From the NCBI RefSeq assembly GCF_002591975.1, contig NZ_NVQE01000002.1, positions 206,150 through 270,149 of the forward strand: a stretch of DNA of 64,000 bases, in the 5' to 3' direction. Source of the stretch: Mycobacterium neglectum. GTDB taxonomy: Bacteria > Actinomycetota > Actinomycetes > Mycobacteriales > Mycobacteriaceae. The notes beneath the pieces were generated by a model, which saw only the letters and a list, made by a program, of their open reading frames with translations, searched no databases and had not been told where the DNA came from. A program made the position numbers and the translations under genes. Shown here in pieces: positions 55,757-64,000 of this stretch (its first letter is position 1; each line of letters starts with the position of its first letter).

Positions 55757-57048
55757 TGTCGGCGAACCTCCCGGTTCCCGAGCCCCCGGTCGCCGAGGGA
55801 GTAGGCCTTCCCTGGGACGTATCGGTCGACGACGCCGTCGCCGCGATCGCCGCAGCGCGCGCTCGTCACGGCGACACATTCGCCGTATACAGCGGGAACG
55901 AGCACTACCTATTCACGTTCTCCCCCAAGGGCGTCGAAGCGTTCTACGGTCTCCCCGAGGAGAAGGCCAGCAAGGGCGTCGCCGACTACCTCATGCTGCG
56001 ACGCAAGCTTCCCGACGAGATCTTCGACGGCAGGCGCGTCCTTCCGACTTCGTTGTTCCGCCGAGATGACGTCGCCTCGTATCTCGCCAACCTCGACCGC
56101 GCCTTGGCGCATACGGAGGCCGAGCTGGGATCCGAAGGGACCGTGGATCTCTTCGGACTCACCCGCCGTCTGGGACACCGGATGGGCTTGGCGTCCTGGG
56201 CGGGACCGGGCTGCGCGGAGGGAACCCCGTTCGAGCGGCTGGTGCTGGCATTCGAAACCCTCGACGGTTCGGACGCGTTCGTACATCCCGATGCGATGGC
56301 GGCCGTCGCGGCTTCGGATAAACAGGCCGAGCGATCCGCACTTGAGGACGTGGTCGCGGTCATCGAAACTGCCACGCGTGCATTGGATTCCAACGCTGTG
56401 GTCGAAGGCGATCTGTTCGGCCGGATAGTGAATGCCTGGGCATCGGAACCAGATGACGTGCGACTGCGCGGAATCGCACTCGATGTAGCGCTGATCCACA
56501 TCGCCTCCATGTCGAACCTCATGGCCGCGCTGGGCTGGGCACTCGTCGACCTGCTCGAACACCCGATGCCAGCCCAGCGGGTGGCCAGCGGTGACCACGA
56601 GTTCGCCCAGCGGTGCGCACTGGAGAGCACCCGGCTCGCGCAGCGGTCGATCATGTCGCGCTCCGTCCTGACTCCCGTCGACCTCGACACCGGTGACCAG
56701 ACCTACCGCGTCCCCGCCGGCTGGACCATCGCCACACTGTTGCCGCTTCTGAATACCTCGGCCGCACCGGACCTGCAGACCTGGGAGCCCAACCGCTGGC
56801 ACCGATATCGGCTCGCCGATGCGGCATCGCTCGCGTCGCCGATGTTGGTCACCGCATTCGGACACGGTAAGCATTCATGTCCCGCTCAACCGTTCTCGCT
56901 GGCTGCGATGACAGCGGCGATGACCCGCCTGCTGAACACCTACGAGATGACTCCGGATTGGCCGAACTATCCACGGCCGGTGCCTGCCCAGATCGGTGGT
57001 GTCGCGCGATCCGCCGATCCCTGTCCGGTGAACTACGTCTGCCGTTGA
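55756..57048 (+). CDS. Cytochrome P450 with atypical I-helix
   Basis: A 430-aa P450. The heme-binding loop is FGHGKHSCPAQPFSL with the axial Cys near residue 375, and the ExxR pair is in LESTRLAQ. The I-helix position that normally holds the acid-Thr pair reads IHIASMSNLMAALGW, with Asn where Thr is usual. This pattern resembles CYP7/CYP8-type enzymes. The substrate and electron donors are unknown; no ferredoxin gene is adjacent. GTG 55756 overlaps the coiled-coil stop by one base. Its own stop abuts that of the SDR gene on the other strand. Confidence 0.88.
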   Translation: MSANLPVPEPPVAEGVGLPWDVSVDDAVAAIAAARARHGDTFAVYSGNEHYLFTFSPKGVEAFYGLPEEKASKGVADYLMLRRKLPDEIFDGRRVLPTSLFRRDDVASYLANLDRALAHTEAELGSEGTVDLFGLTRRLGHRMGLASWAGPGCAEGTPFERLVLAFETLDGSDAFVHPDAMAAVAASDKQAERSALEDVVAVIETATRALDSNAVVEGDLFGRIVNAWASEPDDVRLRGIALDVALIHIASMSNLMAALGWALVDLLEHPMPAQRVASGDHEFAQRCALESTRLAQRSIMSRSVLTPVDLDTGDQTYRVPAGWTIATLLPLLNTSAAPDLQTWEPNRWHRYRLADAASLASPMLVTAFGHGKHSCPAQPFSLAAMTAAMTRLLNTYEMTPDWPNYPRPVPAQIGGVARSADPCPVNYVCR

Positions 57049-57852
57049 TCAGACGAAATCGGAACCGCCGTCGACGTTCACGGTGGCCCCGGTGACATAG
57101 CCGTTGCGTTTCGACGCCAGATAGACGGTGATCGAAGCGATCTCTTCGGGCAGGCCGGCGCGGCCGAGATCGCACGGCTGGTGAAAGTTGTTGTCGATCC
57201 ATGTCATCACGTCGATGGGATCTCCTGCGTCGAGCCCGTCCGCGGCAAGAATATCGGAGAGCGCTTCGGTGAAGCTTGCCGTGACGATGGTTCCCGGGCA
57301 GACGCAGTTGACCAGAATTTCGTCCTTGGCAAGGCTTTTCGACAGATTCTTGGTAACACTGCTCAGCGCCGCCTTCGATGCGGTGTAGGCGACGATGCGT
57401 GGATTCTGCCGCTGAATCGAGTGGGCCGACAACGTCACAACCCTCCCCCATTCCGCGGCCCGCAGCATCGGCAGCGCAGCCCGGATCGACCGCACCCCCG
57501 ACATCGCGCCCAACGCAAACGTCTCCTCCCATTGCGCGTCGTCCATGTCTTCGAAGTAGCCATCGCCCGGCCCGATCGTGTGGACCAGGCTGTTGAGCTC
57601 ACCCCACCGCTGCGCGACGGTCTCGAAGCCCGCGGCGATCGACCCGGCATCCGACATGTCGACGCTGATTCCGACCGCATCCGGTGAACCGGCATCCCGA
57701 AGCTTCGCCACCGCTTCGTCGAGGGCATCAGCGCCCCTCGCCATCACTGCGACCTTGGCACCCTCTTCTGCCAATGTCGTCGCAATGGCCAGGCCCATTC
57801 CCTTGCTGCCACCCGTCACGACGGCCGTCGATCCCGTCAAACCCAAGTCCAT
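57049..57852 (-). CDS. SDR-family oxidoreductase
   Basis: A 267-aa NAD(P)-dependent short-chain dehydrogenase. The cofactor motif is TGGSKGMG near residue 14. The Ser-Tyr-Lys catalytic residues are in LSAHSIQRQNPRIVAYTASKAALS (Ser near 140, Tyr near 154, Lys near 158), and the C-terminus has the typical GATVNVDGGSDF. ATG 57852 has AGG upstream. It lies four bases after the TetR gene and is the last gene of the DUF1214 - sulfotransferase - TetR - SDR operon. Confidence 0.92.
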   Translation of the reverse strand: MDLGLTGSTAVVTGGSKGMGLAIATTLAEEGAKVAVMARGADALDEAVAKLRDAGSPDAVGISVDMSDAGSIAAGFETVAQRWGELNSLVHTIGPGDGYFEDMDDAQWEETFALGAMSGVRSIRAALPMLRAAEWGRVVTLSAHSIQRQNPRIVAYTASKAALSSVTKNLSKSLAKDEILVNCVCPGTIVTASFTEALSDILAADGLDAGDPIDVMTWIDNNFHQPCDLGRAGLPEEIASITVYLASKRNGYVTGATVNVDGGSDFV

Positions 57853-57856
57853 CGAG

Positions 57857-58489
57857 TCACCTTCCCTGGGGATGTACGACGCCGAGTCCGCGCATGCAGA
57901 AACGGACGACCTGTTCGCGAACGTCATGTTGATCGCAGTCGCCGGTCGTCCATTGGCGCTCGGTGCTCGCCCAGATCGCGCCATGAATCGACAATGCGTC
58001 GGCCGCCGGATCGATATCATGGAAAAGCCCAGCAGCCCTTCCCTTCTCGAGCTGCTCGACGAGCGGCCTCAAGATCTCTGCGTAGGCATCGCCGATCAAC
58101 TCGGGTGCCGCGAACATCTGCGTCTGCGCCTCCAGCGACATCTGCCGCAGGTCAGATCGGATCTGTTCGTTGAACGCCAGGTCCAGGCGTCCTTCGATCC
58201 ACGCCACGACCGCGTCCGCCGGATTGGACGCCGCCGCCATCTTCCGCTTCAGCCTGCGCATCTCGATCCGTGCGAATTGCAGGAATACCGCGGCCACCAA
58301 TGCGTCTTTCGAATCAAAATGGCGATAGAAGGCGCGGGTGCTCAGCGCGGCGCGATCGAGCACCCGCGCCACATTGACCGCCGCGATTCCCTCGTCGCGC
58401 ACGATCTCTGCGGCGGCCTTGACGAGTGCGTCGCGCACTCCGGGGTCGGGGTCCAGCTTCTTGCGTCTGCGCCTGACGACGGTGTCCAT
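57857..58489 (-). CDS. TetR-family regulator of the sulfotransferase operon
   Basis: A 210-aa TetR protein with a basic N-terminus (MDTVVRRRRKKLD), HTH at about residues 18-65 (GIAAVNVARVLDRAALSTRAFYRHFDSKDALVAAVF) and a helical C-terminal domain. ATG 58489 shares one base with the sulfotransferase stop, so it is made with the enzymes it probably controls. The 29-base palindrome upstream of the operon is the best candidate for its binding site. Confidence 0.88.
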   Translation of the reverse strand: MDTVVRRRRKKLDPDPGVRDALVKAAAEIVRDEGIAAVNVARVLDRAALSTRAFYRHFDSKDALVAAVFLQFARIEMRRLKRKMAAASNPADAVVAWIEGRLDLAFNEQIRSDLRQMSLEAQTQMFAAPELIGDAYAEILRPLVEQLEKGRAAGLFHDIDPAADALSIHGAIWASTERQWTTGDCDQHDVREQVVRFCMRGLGVVHPQGR

Positions 58490-59634
58490 CACGCGGTGGC
58501 CTCGTAGGCTGAAAGGTAGTCGGCGAAGGACTCGTGGACCTGCTCCCGCGTCAGACCGTAGTCGGCGAGATCGTAGGCGTGCTCACCGCGCGAGCCTGGC
58601 CGGTGCCCATCGGCCCAGTGGAGCACCCGGCGGCGGGCCTCGCCCGTGAAGGTCAGGCCCAGCCGCTCATAGCCATTCTCGAGCGTGCCGATCGGATCGG
58701 CGTTCAGGTCAGCGAAGGAGACATCGACGAACCGGCTGTCGCCGAACCGCCTTCGGAATTCCATCGCTCGCCGGACACCTTCGGCCCAGCAGCCCAACTG
58801 CTCGGCGCCGAGTTCGTGCGCATCGTCGCGGTCACTGCTCCAACTGCGTACGTACTGGATCAGGCTGCACACCGAGGCCAGGACCTTTGCCGGATCTCGG
58901 TGACTCCACAGGAACTTCGCGTTCGGATACGCCGCAACCAGCGCATCGAGCGAGAACATGTGCACCGGTGTCTTCAGGTGCCAGAGGGTCGGCGGACAGT
59001 GCCACTGAAGGAGTTTGAGCACCTGCCGGTGGAATGTGTACGTCTCGCCCATGTCACAGTGCATCAGCCATGCCAGGTACCCGGGGACCCGCACCACCCC
59101 GTCGAAGTGGAAGGTTCGGAAACTCATACCCATCAGGTCCTGGCATTCGGTCGCGGCCTGCGGCTCGGAGTTCATCATGGTCCGCATGCGCGGAAACATG
59201 CTGTCCATCATGGCGATTCCTTCGGCCGCCTGGGCGATCCGCGGATCGTCGTGCTGGGTTGCTCCCTCCGGTGGTGGTGTGCACGCCTGCGACTCCCACA
59301 TCCGCAACGAGCGAAACTGTGGATCACTGGCCACCAGTTGGCTCAACGCCGTTGTACCGGTGCGTGGCAAACCGATCACGAACACCGGGCCGCCGATGAC
59401 TTCGTCGTCGATCTCGGGGTGCTGCTTGTAGGTGTCTATGATCCGCAGCCGCTGGATGAGGGCGTTGCTGATGGTGGCGTGCTGAATCACCCCGCCCATC
59501 TCGTTGAGGTCGGCTTCGTCGTTCAGCGCGTCGACAGTCCGCTCCAGCCCCTCGCGATAGTAGGCCGAGCCGAAATCGTCGAGACCGGTGGCAACTCGTG
59601 CGCCGTCTTCGAGTCCGTCCACCGTGAACGTCAT
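58489..59634 (-). CDS. PAPS-dependent sulfotransferase
   Basis: A 381-aa sulfotransferase (Stf family). The 5'-phosphosulfate loop is VFVIGLPRTGTTALSQLVASD near residue 84-100 and the 3'-phosphate motif is AKFLWSHRDPAKVLASVCSL near 245. The His of the catalytic region is in the long central part. It should transfer sulfate from PAPS to a hydroxyl of a small molecule, possibly a lipid or steroid. ATG 59634 overlaps the DUF1214 stop by four bases (ATGA). Confidence 0.92.
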   Translation of the reverse strand: MTFTVDGLEDGARVATGLDDFGSAYYREGLERTVDALNDEADLNEMGGVIQHATISNALIQRLRIIDTYKQHPEIDDEVIGGPVFVIGLPRTGTTALSQLVASDPQFRSLRMWESQACTPPPEGATQHDDPRIAQAAEGIAMMDSMFPRMRTMMNSEPQAATECQDLMGMSFRTFHFDGVVRVPGYLAWLMHCDMGETYTFHRQVLKLLQWHCPPTLWHLKTPVHMFSLDALVAAYPNAKFLWSHRDPAKVLASVCSLIQYVRSWSSDRDDAHELGAEQLGCWAEGVRRAMEFRRRFGDSRFVDVSFADLNADPIGTLENGYERLGLTFTGEARRRVLHWADGHRPGSRGEHAYDLADYGLTREQVHESFADYLSAYEATA

Positions 59635-60854
59635 GCGGAGAACCTTTCGTGAACAGCGCGCCTGCGCGCCGCGACGATGTTCGTCCGCTCCTCGGGACTC
59701 ACTGTCGCAAAACCGGAAGGCAACTCCGACGACACGTCGGCGAACTTGACGACCCGTGCGCTCGGCGTCGGCGCAGTCTCGGTTCGCACACAGCGCAGGA
59801 TCATCGCACCGTTGCTATGGCCAGCGGTATCAAGCCAATTCGCGATACCCGGATCGCGCGAGCTGATGACCACACGGAGGATTCCGTCGGAGTCGATAGC
59901 CGCCTGATGCGCATTGAGGCTGGACTGATGGCGGCCGTAGTGAATGGTCTCCCACCATTGATTGCCCAGCGAGTAGCTCCAGTACACGCCGTCGGGCGGC
60001 TCGACCTCCAGGATCAACGCCTCGTCGGGTTGGAGTTCGTAGCGTCCGATGACCGGGCGGTTCTCTGCCGCGGCACCCATGTCGGAACGATCGATCGGCG
60101 GCATGAACGCGTTCGCAGGCGGACTCGCGTTGAAGTCGAGGAAGAACTTGAGGTTGTCGTGAACGAACTCTCCCAGCGCGTGGATCTGCCGCGACACCGC
60201 GACATCAGCTGCCACCGAGCGGCCTTTCGGCTCGACCTCGTCGCCGATGCGCTCGATCTGTAGCACCGACGGCTGCTCGGTGTCCCAGTCATAGAAGAAG
60301 TGCCGCACCACCAGCGTGGGATGGTCACCGCCCAGGCGCATCCAGTTGCCCTCGTGCTCGTCGGCCGAGAGCACCACCTCGAAGTCTCCGTCCGCGTCCA
60401 TTTCGAGGTCGTCCACCAGACAGTTGGCGGTGGACGCGATTCCGTTCATCGTCTGCAATCCGACATAGCGTGCAGTGCCGCGATTACCGAAAAGCCGATA
60501 TGTCTCGCCACCGCGCAGCGCGGCCCGCAGGTACAGGCAGTCCGGACACTCCATGCCCCAGGTCAATATGTCGTCGGTGCTCGTCCTGGTCACGGCCAGC
60601 ACCGGATCGGGCTCGACCCGTAGTGCCTCGTCGACACCGACCGCCAGCAACACCATCAGGTGCCTCATCCCCGACGCGTAGTCGACGGTGTTGCGGTTGA
60701 CTTCGCTGGACGCGACGAGCTCGCCCGCGGCTTTCAATCGATCCAGCAGATACGCCCAGGCCACAGGCAGCTCATCCGCGCCGCCACCCTGCCCTGACAG
60801 GGTCGCCTCGGCGATGGCGAACGGCAGCCAGGCCATCGGGTTTGCGTCGCTCAC
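59631..60854 (-). CDS. DUF1214 domain protein
   Basis: A 407-aa protein, first gene of the operon. It has a conserved N-terminal part with SEVNRNTVDYASGMRHLMVLLAVG and MECPDCLYLRAALRGGETYRLFGNRG, then a C-terminal DUF1214-like beta region with DGVYWSYSLGNQWWETIHYGRHQSSLN (near 290-320). There is no signal peptide. DUF1214 proteins often accompany sulfotransferase, SDR and TetR genes in mycobacteria; the role is unknown. ATG 60854 lies just downstream of the 29-base palindrome. Confidence 0.85.
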   Translation of the reverse strand: MSDANPMAWLPFAIAEATLSGQGGGADELPVAWAYLLDRLKAAGELVASSEVNRNTVDYASGMRHLMVLLAVGVDEALRVEPDPVLAVTRTSTDDILTWGMECPDCLYLRAALRGGETYRLFGNRGTARYVGLQTMNGIASTANCLVDDLEMDADGDFEVVLSADEHEGNWMRLGGDHPTLVVRHFFYDWDTEQPSVLQIERIGDEVEPKGRSVAADVAVSRQIHALGEFVHDNLKFFLDFNASPPANAFMPPIDRSDMGAAAENRPVIGRYELQPDEALILEVEPPDGVYWSYSLGNQWWETIHYGRHQSSLNAHQAAIDSDGILRVVISSRDPGIANWLDTAGHSNGAMILRCVRTETAPTPSARVVKFADVSSELPSGFATVSPEERTNIVAARRRAVHERFSA

Positions 60855-60870
60855 ACATCTCTCCAGTCCG

Positions 60871-60899
60871 CTTAAATGAAAACATAGTTTTCAGTTAAG
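60871..60899. promoter_or_regulatory. 29-base near-perfect palindrome (candidate TetR operator)
   Basis: Arms CTTAAATGAAAAC (60871-60883) and GTTTTCAGTTAAG (60887-60899) are reverse complements at 12 of 13 positions, around a central ATA. It is an AT-rich element 17 bases upstream of the DUF1214 start, in an otherwise GC-rich sequence, where an operator of the operon would be expected. Its AAAAC-ATA-GTTTT core has a 3-base spacer, unlike the 2-base KstR box. Confidence 0.75.
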
Positions 60900-60992
60900 A
60901 ACCCACTGACTGTGACATCTCGCCGCCGGCGTGTCAACGATCGGATCGACGGCGTCGAGAATCGTGCCCCTCGATCGCGACAGCGCGACGTC

Positions 60993-63782
60993 CTAGCCGC
61001 TGTTGCGCAGCGCGGTCGCCAGTCCACTCATCGTGAGCAGGATGCCGCGCTGGACGAGCTCGTCGTCATCGCCGGATCGGTAGCGCCGCAACAGTTCCAC
61101 CTGAAGATGATTCAGCGGTTCGAGATAGGGGAAGCGGTTGAACACCGATCGCGCCAGCGCCGGGTTGTCGGCCAGCAGATCGTCCTGACCGGTGATCAGC
61201 TTGTACATCCGGATGGTTCGGGTGTGCTCGGCGACGATCTTGTCGAACACCCGCTGTCGCAACTGCTCGTCGGACACCAACTCCGAGTAGCGCGCCGCCA
61301 GGCCCATATCGGACTTCGCCATCACCTGCGCCATATTCGAAAGCACGGTCCGGAAGAAGGGCCACCGGCGATAAAGATCGCGCAGCACCTCCAACCGCCC
61401 GTCGCCCTCGTTGATCCATTCCTCGAATGCGGTTCCAGTGCCGTACCAGCCGGGCAGCATCACTCGTGACTGGCTCCAGGCCAGCACCCATGGAATCGCG
61501 CGCAGATCGGAGATCGCAGTGGTGGGCTTACGTGAGGTCGGCCTGCTGCCGATGTTGAGTGCGCCGATCTCGCTGACGGGGGTGGACTCCTTGAAATACT
61601 CGACGAATCCCGGTGTTTCGTGCACCAGTTCGGAGTATGCGCGCTGCGCACGGGCGGCTAGATCGTCAAGCACCTCGTAGGCAGGACCGGCGGCGTCACC
61701 GAGGCCCTCGATGTCGAGGAGCGTGGCCTCCAGAGTTGCCGCCAACAAGGTTTCGAGGTTGCGGTGCGCGATCTGCGGCTCCGCATACTTGGCGGCGATC
61801 ACCTCACCCTGCTCGGTGATTCGAAGCGACCCGTTCACCGCTCCCGGCGGCTGCGCCCGGATGGCGTCGTAGCTGGGTCCACCACCGCGCCCGACGGTGC
61901 CTCCGCGACCGTGGAAGAGGCGCAACCGGATTGCCGTCTTGCGAGCAGACTCCACCAGGTCGAGCTCGGCGCGATACAGCGCCCAGTTGGCCGCGAGGTA
62001 TCCGCCGTCCTTGTTCGAGTCGGAGTAGCCCAGCATCACTTCTTGGCTGTCCCCGCGGGCGGACGCGATGGCGCGATACACCGGGAGGTCCAGTGCCTGC
62101 TCGAGAATCGATGAGCCGCGTTGGAGGTCGTCGATGGTCTCGAAGAGCGGCACGATCCCGACGGGTGCGTAGACCTCCGTCCCGGAGACGTCCAACAGAC
62201 CGACCTCCTTGAGCAGGACGGCGGCTTCGAGCATGTCGGACACCGACTGGCACATCGAGATGATGTAGTTCGGCACGGCTTGCGGCCCGAACACCTTGAC
62301 CGCGCGCGCGCCCGCCGCAACGATATCGAGTTCCTTGCGCGCCAACTCGGATAGCTCGGCGCCGTCGCCGATCAAAGGCCGGCGGGTGGCCACCTCTGCG
62401 GCGAGCAGTTCGACGCGGTCCGGTTCGGCCAACGAACGGTAGTCGGCATGTACACCCGCCCATGCCAGCAGCTCGGCGATGACTTCCTCGTGCACATCGG
62501 AGTTCTGCCGCATATCCAGCCCGGACAGGTGAAACCCGAAGACGTGCACGGCTTCCCGAAGTCTGGACAACCGGTCGTCGGCCAGCACCGCGCTGCCGTT
62601 GGAGCGCAGAGACTCGTCGACGACGTCGAGGTCGGCCAGGAGTTCGGCAGGCGTCTGGTATCTGTCGAGCCCGAGGTCGAGTTCGTGCTCCGGCTGGCGG
62701 TCGAGGATCTCGAAGGCCGTTGTCGTCAGGCGCGCATGGATGACTCGCAGCGCGCGGCGGTACGGCTCGTCCGCGCGAGCGGGCTCATCGCACTGACCGG
62801 CCAACGCAACGAGCGCGTCACTGACTTTCACCAGCCGCGCAGACATCGACAGTTCCTCTTCGAGCGCGGTGATCTCGGTGAAGTAGTAGTCCAGAGCCGT
62901 GTAGGCGGCGCTGCTGGTCGCCAGCCGCACTACCTCGGCGGTGACGTTCGGATTGCCGTCTCGGTCCCCGCCGATCCACGAGCCGGGCCGCAGAAAGGGC
63001 TCGCTCAGCAATTTGCTATCGGGCCATCGGGACTGCAGCGCGTTGCGCACCTCGGCGTTGACCTGCGGGACGACGTCGAAGAACGCCGAAGGGTAATACC
63101 GCAGGCCGGTTTCGATCTCATCCTGGATCTTCAACCGGGACAACCGGATCAATGCCGTCTGCCACAGCGTGAGAATGTTGCGGCGTAGTTCCCGCTCGAT
63201 GCCGCGGCCGTCGTCGGTGCGCTGGTGCCCGTTCATTCGCAATCGCATCAGTTCGGTGATGCGGTGCTGGGTGTCGAAGATCGTGCGCCGACGAGTTTCG
63301 GTGGGATGCGCCGTGATCACCGGTGATACCAGCGCGCCGGCCAACGCGTCGGCCACTGTCGACGCATCGAGCTTGGCCGAATCCAGTTTGGCGTACGTCG
63401 CTGCCAGGGTGCTGTCCTGCGGTGGCTCTCCTGCGCCGACGTGGATCACCCGCCTGCGCTCACGGTGAATGTCCTCGGCGACGTTGGCCAACAGAGCGAA
63501 GTGGGTGAATGCGCGGATGACGGGGATGGCCTGATGAATGTCGATGCCGTCGAACATGGAGCTCAGCTCGGCACGATCGATCTCGGAGCGTCGCACCCGG
63601 AACGACTCCACGCGGGCGCGTTCGACGAGGTCGAACACCTCCTCGCCGTTCTGATCGCGAACGGTCTCGCCAAGGATGGCACCCAACAATCGGATGTCTT
63701 CGCGCATCGGTTCGGTGGCCTCACGGCCGACCTTCGTGCGCTGCACCGAACCAATGGGTTCCAACCCGCCGACCTCTGCCAT
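60993..63782 (-). CDS. ppc: Phosphoenolpyruvate carboxylase
   Basis: A 929-aa PEP carboxylase that makes oxaloacetate from PEP and bicarbonate. The catalytic segments are present: the His in [13 protein letters not shown] near residue 158, the substrate loop [10 protein letters not shown] near 575, and the Arg-rich [17 protein letters not shown] near 615. The C-terminal residues are NSG rather than the more usual NTG. ATG 63782 begins [11 protein letters not shown] like remembered mycobacterial enzymes; the ribosome site is weak. M. tuberculosis lacks ppc, but M. leprae and fast growers keep it near the pentose phosphate genes. Confidence 0.95.
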   Translation of the reverse strand: MAEVGGLEPIGSVQRTKVGREATEPMREDIRLLGAILGETVRDQNGEEVFDLVERARVESFRVRRSEIDRAELSSMFDGIDIHQAIPVIRAFTHFALLANVAEDIHRERRRVIHVGAGEPPQDSTLAATYAKLDSAKLDASTVADALAGALVSPVITAHPTETRRRTIFDTQHRITELMRLRMNGHQRTDDGRGIERELRRNILTLWQTALIRLSRLKIQDEIETGLRYYPSAFFDVVPQVNAEVRNALQSRWPDSKLLSEPFLRPGSWIGGDRDGNPNVTAEVVRLATSSAAYTALDYYFTEITALEEELSMSARLVKVSDALVALAGQCDEPARADEPYRRALRVIHARLTTTAFEILDRQPEHELDLGLDRYQTPAELLADLDVVDESLRSNGSAVLADDRLSRLREAVHVFGFHLSGLDMRQNSDVHEEVIAELLAWAGVHADYRSLAEPDRVELLAAEVATRRPLIGDGAELSELARKELDIVAAGARAVKVFGPQAVPNYIISMCQSVSDMLEAAVLLKEVGLLDVSGTEVYAPVGIVPLFETIDDLQRGSSILEQALDLPVYRAIASARGDSQEVMLGYSDSNKDGGYLAANWALYRAELDLVESARKTAIRLRLFHGRGGTVGRGGGPSYDAIRAQPPGAVNGSLRITEQGEVIAAKYAEPQIAHRNLETLLAATLEATLLDIEGLGDAAGPAYEVLDDLAARAQRAYSELVHETPGFVEYFKESTPVSEIGALNIGSRPTSRKPTTAISDLRAIPWVLAWSQSRVMLPGWYGTGTAFEEWINEGDGRLEVLRDLYRRWPFFRTVLSNMAQVMAKSDMGLAARYSELVSDEQLRQRVFDKIVAEHTRTIRMYKLITGQDDLLADNPALARSVFNRFPYLEPLNHLQVELLRRYRSGDDDELVQRGILLTMSGLATALRNSG

Positions 63783-63895
63783 GTCCCCAGTATCGGTTGC
63801 CCGCCTATTGGGCGCATGACGAGTCCGGCACAATCCAGACGGTGACCGGCACCCGCAGCCGGTAAGGGATGTACTAGACGGTATGGGGGCGACTT

Positions 63896-63910
63896 GAGGC
63901 CGAAGGCCTC
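63896..63910. other. Short perfect hairpin
   Basis: GAGGCC (63896-63901), loop GAA, GGCCTC (63905-63910). It lies 83 bases before a GTG start with a good ribosome site and so may be in that gene's 5' leader. A terminator role is unlikely because no T-run follows. Confidence 0.35.
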
Positions 63911-63992
63911 GGGCTGCAATTGGACGTGGGTTGCCGGTGACGAGTGAACACTCGCACCGGTAGAGCCACAGTTGCAGATCAGGAGGCCTCCG

Positions 63993-64000
63993 GTGAGTTT
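63993..64000 (+). CDS. First codons of a rightward gene (cut by window edge)
   Basis: AGGAGG (63981-63986) lies six bases before GTG AGT at 63993, an ideal ribosome site and spacing. Only the first two codons and two bases are in the window, so the product is unknown. The region 63783-63992 otherwise has no coding signal. Confidence 0.45.

Noticed and set aside
63896..63910. Hairpin as a transcription terminator
   Set aside because: The stem is only six pairs, no T-run follows, and a gene start lies 83 bases downstream, so it may be a leader structure.

Overview
The window reads as chromosome from a GC-rich, fast-growing mycobacterium (Mycolicibacterium type). The evidence is gene order and protein similarity recalled from M. 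tuberculosis H37Rv: mutA-mutB, an SPFH/NfeD pair, hemH-inhA-fabG1, moxR1 with DUF58 and VWA genes, ripA-ripB, acn with its TetR regulator, an ABC-F protein, echA12, the suf operon, mptB, ctaA/ctaB, and tkt-tal-zwf-opcA-pgl all appear in the order Rv1493 down to Rv1445c. The PE_PGRS genes and the SufB intein of M. tuberculosis are absent and a ppc gene is present, which fits a fast grower. No database search was run and no species is assigned. I saw no tRNA, rRNA, CRISPR array, insertion sequence or prophage, and no gene-free stretch longer than 300 bases.

Layout. 1-7 kb: methylmalonyl-CoA mutase (mutB runs off the left edge), a TVP38-type membrane protein, SPFH/NfeD membrane proteins and a small His/Gly-rich secreted protein. 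7-17 kb, nearly all leftward: fabG1-inhA-hemH (mycolic acid and heme synthesis), a tandem pair of VWA membrane proteins, DUF58, MoxR1, the peptidoglycan hydrolases RipB and RipA, and a small membrane protein. 17-24 kb: aconitase with its TetR regulator (a consensus-like operator lies in the acn promoter), a 65-aa HTH protein, an ABC-F ATPase, EchA12 and thioredoxin. 24-31 kb is accessory and differs from M. tuberculosis: an ECF sigma/anti-sigma pair, a MOSC-flavin reductase-ferredoxin fusion with a CGNR regulator, and a rightward operon of alpha/beta hydrolase, DUF427 protein, a frameshifted VOC gene and a HAD hydrolase. 31-37 kb: the iron-sulfur operon sufR-B-D-C-S-U-T, leftward, with overlapping or abutting genes. 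37-47 kb: oxidoreductases, MptB (lipomannan/LAM synthesis), an ABC exporter, a divergent TetR/hydrolase-like pair with twin operators, CtaA, an ATP-grasp protein, quinone oxidoreductase and CtaB. 47-53.5 kb: the pentose phosphate operon. 53.5-61 kb is accessory: a 13E12-type HNH protein, a coiled-coil protein coupled to an atypical P450, and a leftward operon DUF1214 - sulfotransferase - TetR - SDR behind a 29-bp near-perfect palindrome. 61-64 kb: PEP carboxylase and the first codons of a rightward gene.

The conserved blocks link central carbon metabolism (propionyl-CoA entry, TCA, pentose phosphate, anaplerosis), Fe-S cluster assembly and envelope synthesis or remodelling. The parts most likely to hold undescribed biology are the two accessory segments. 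The best-supported new observations are the operator-like sequences at acn, ripA, 42.4 kb and 60.9 kb, the P450 lacking the usual I-helix threonine, the MOSC fusion, the recent sequence exchange between the VWA genes, and the VOC frameshift.
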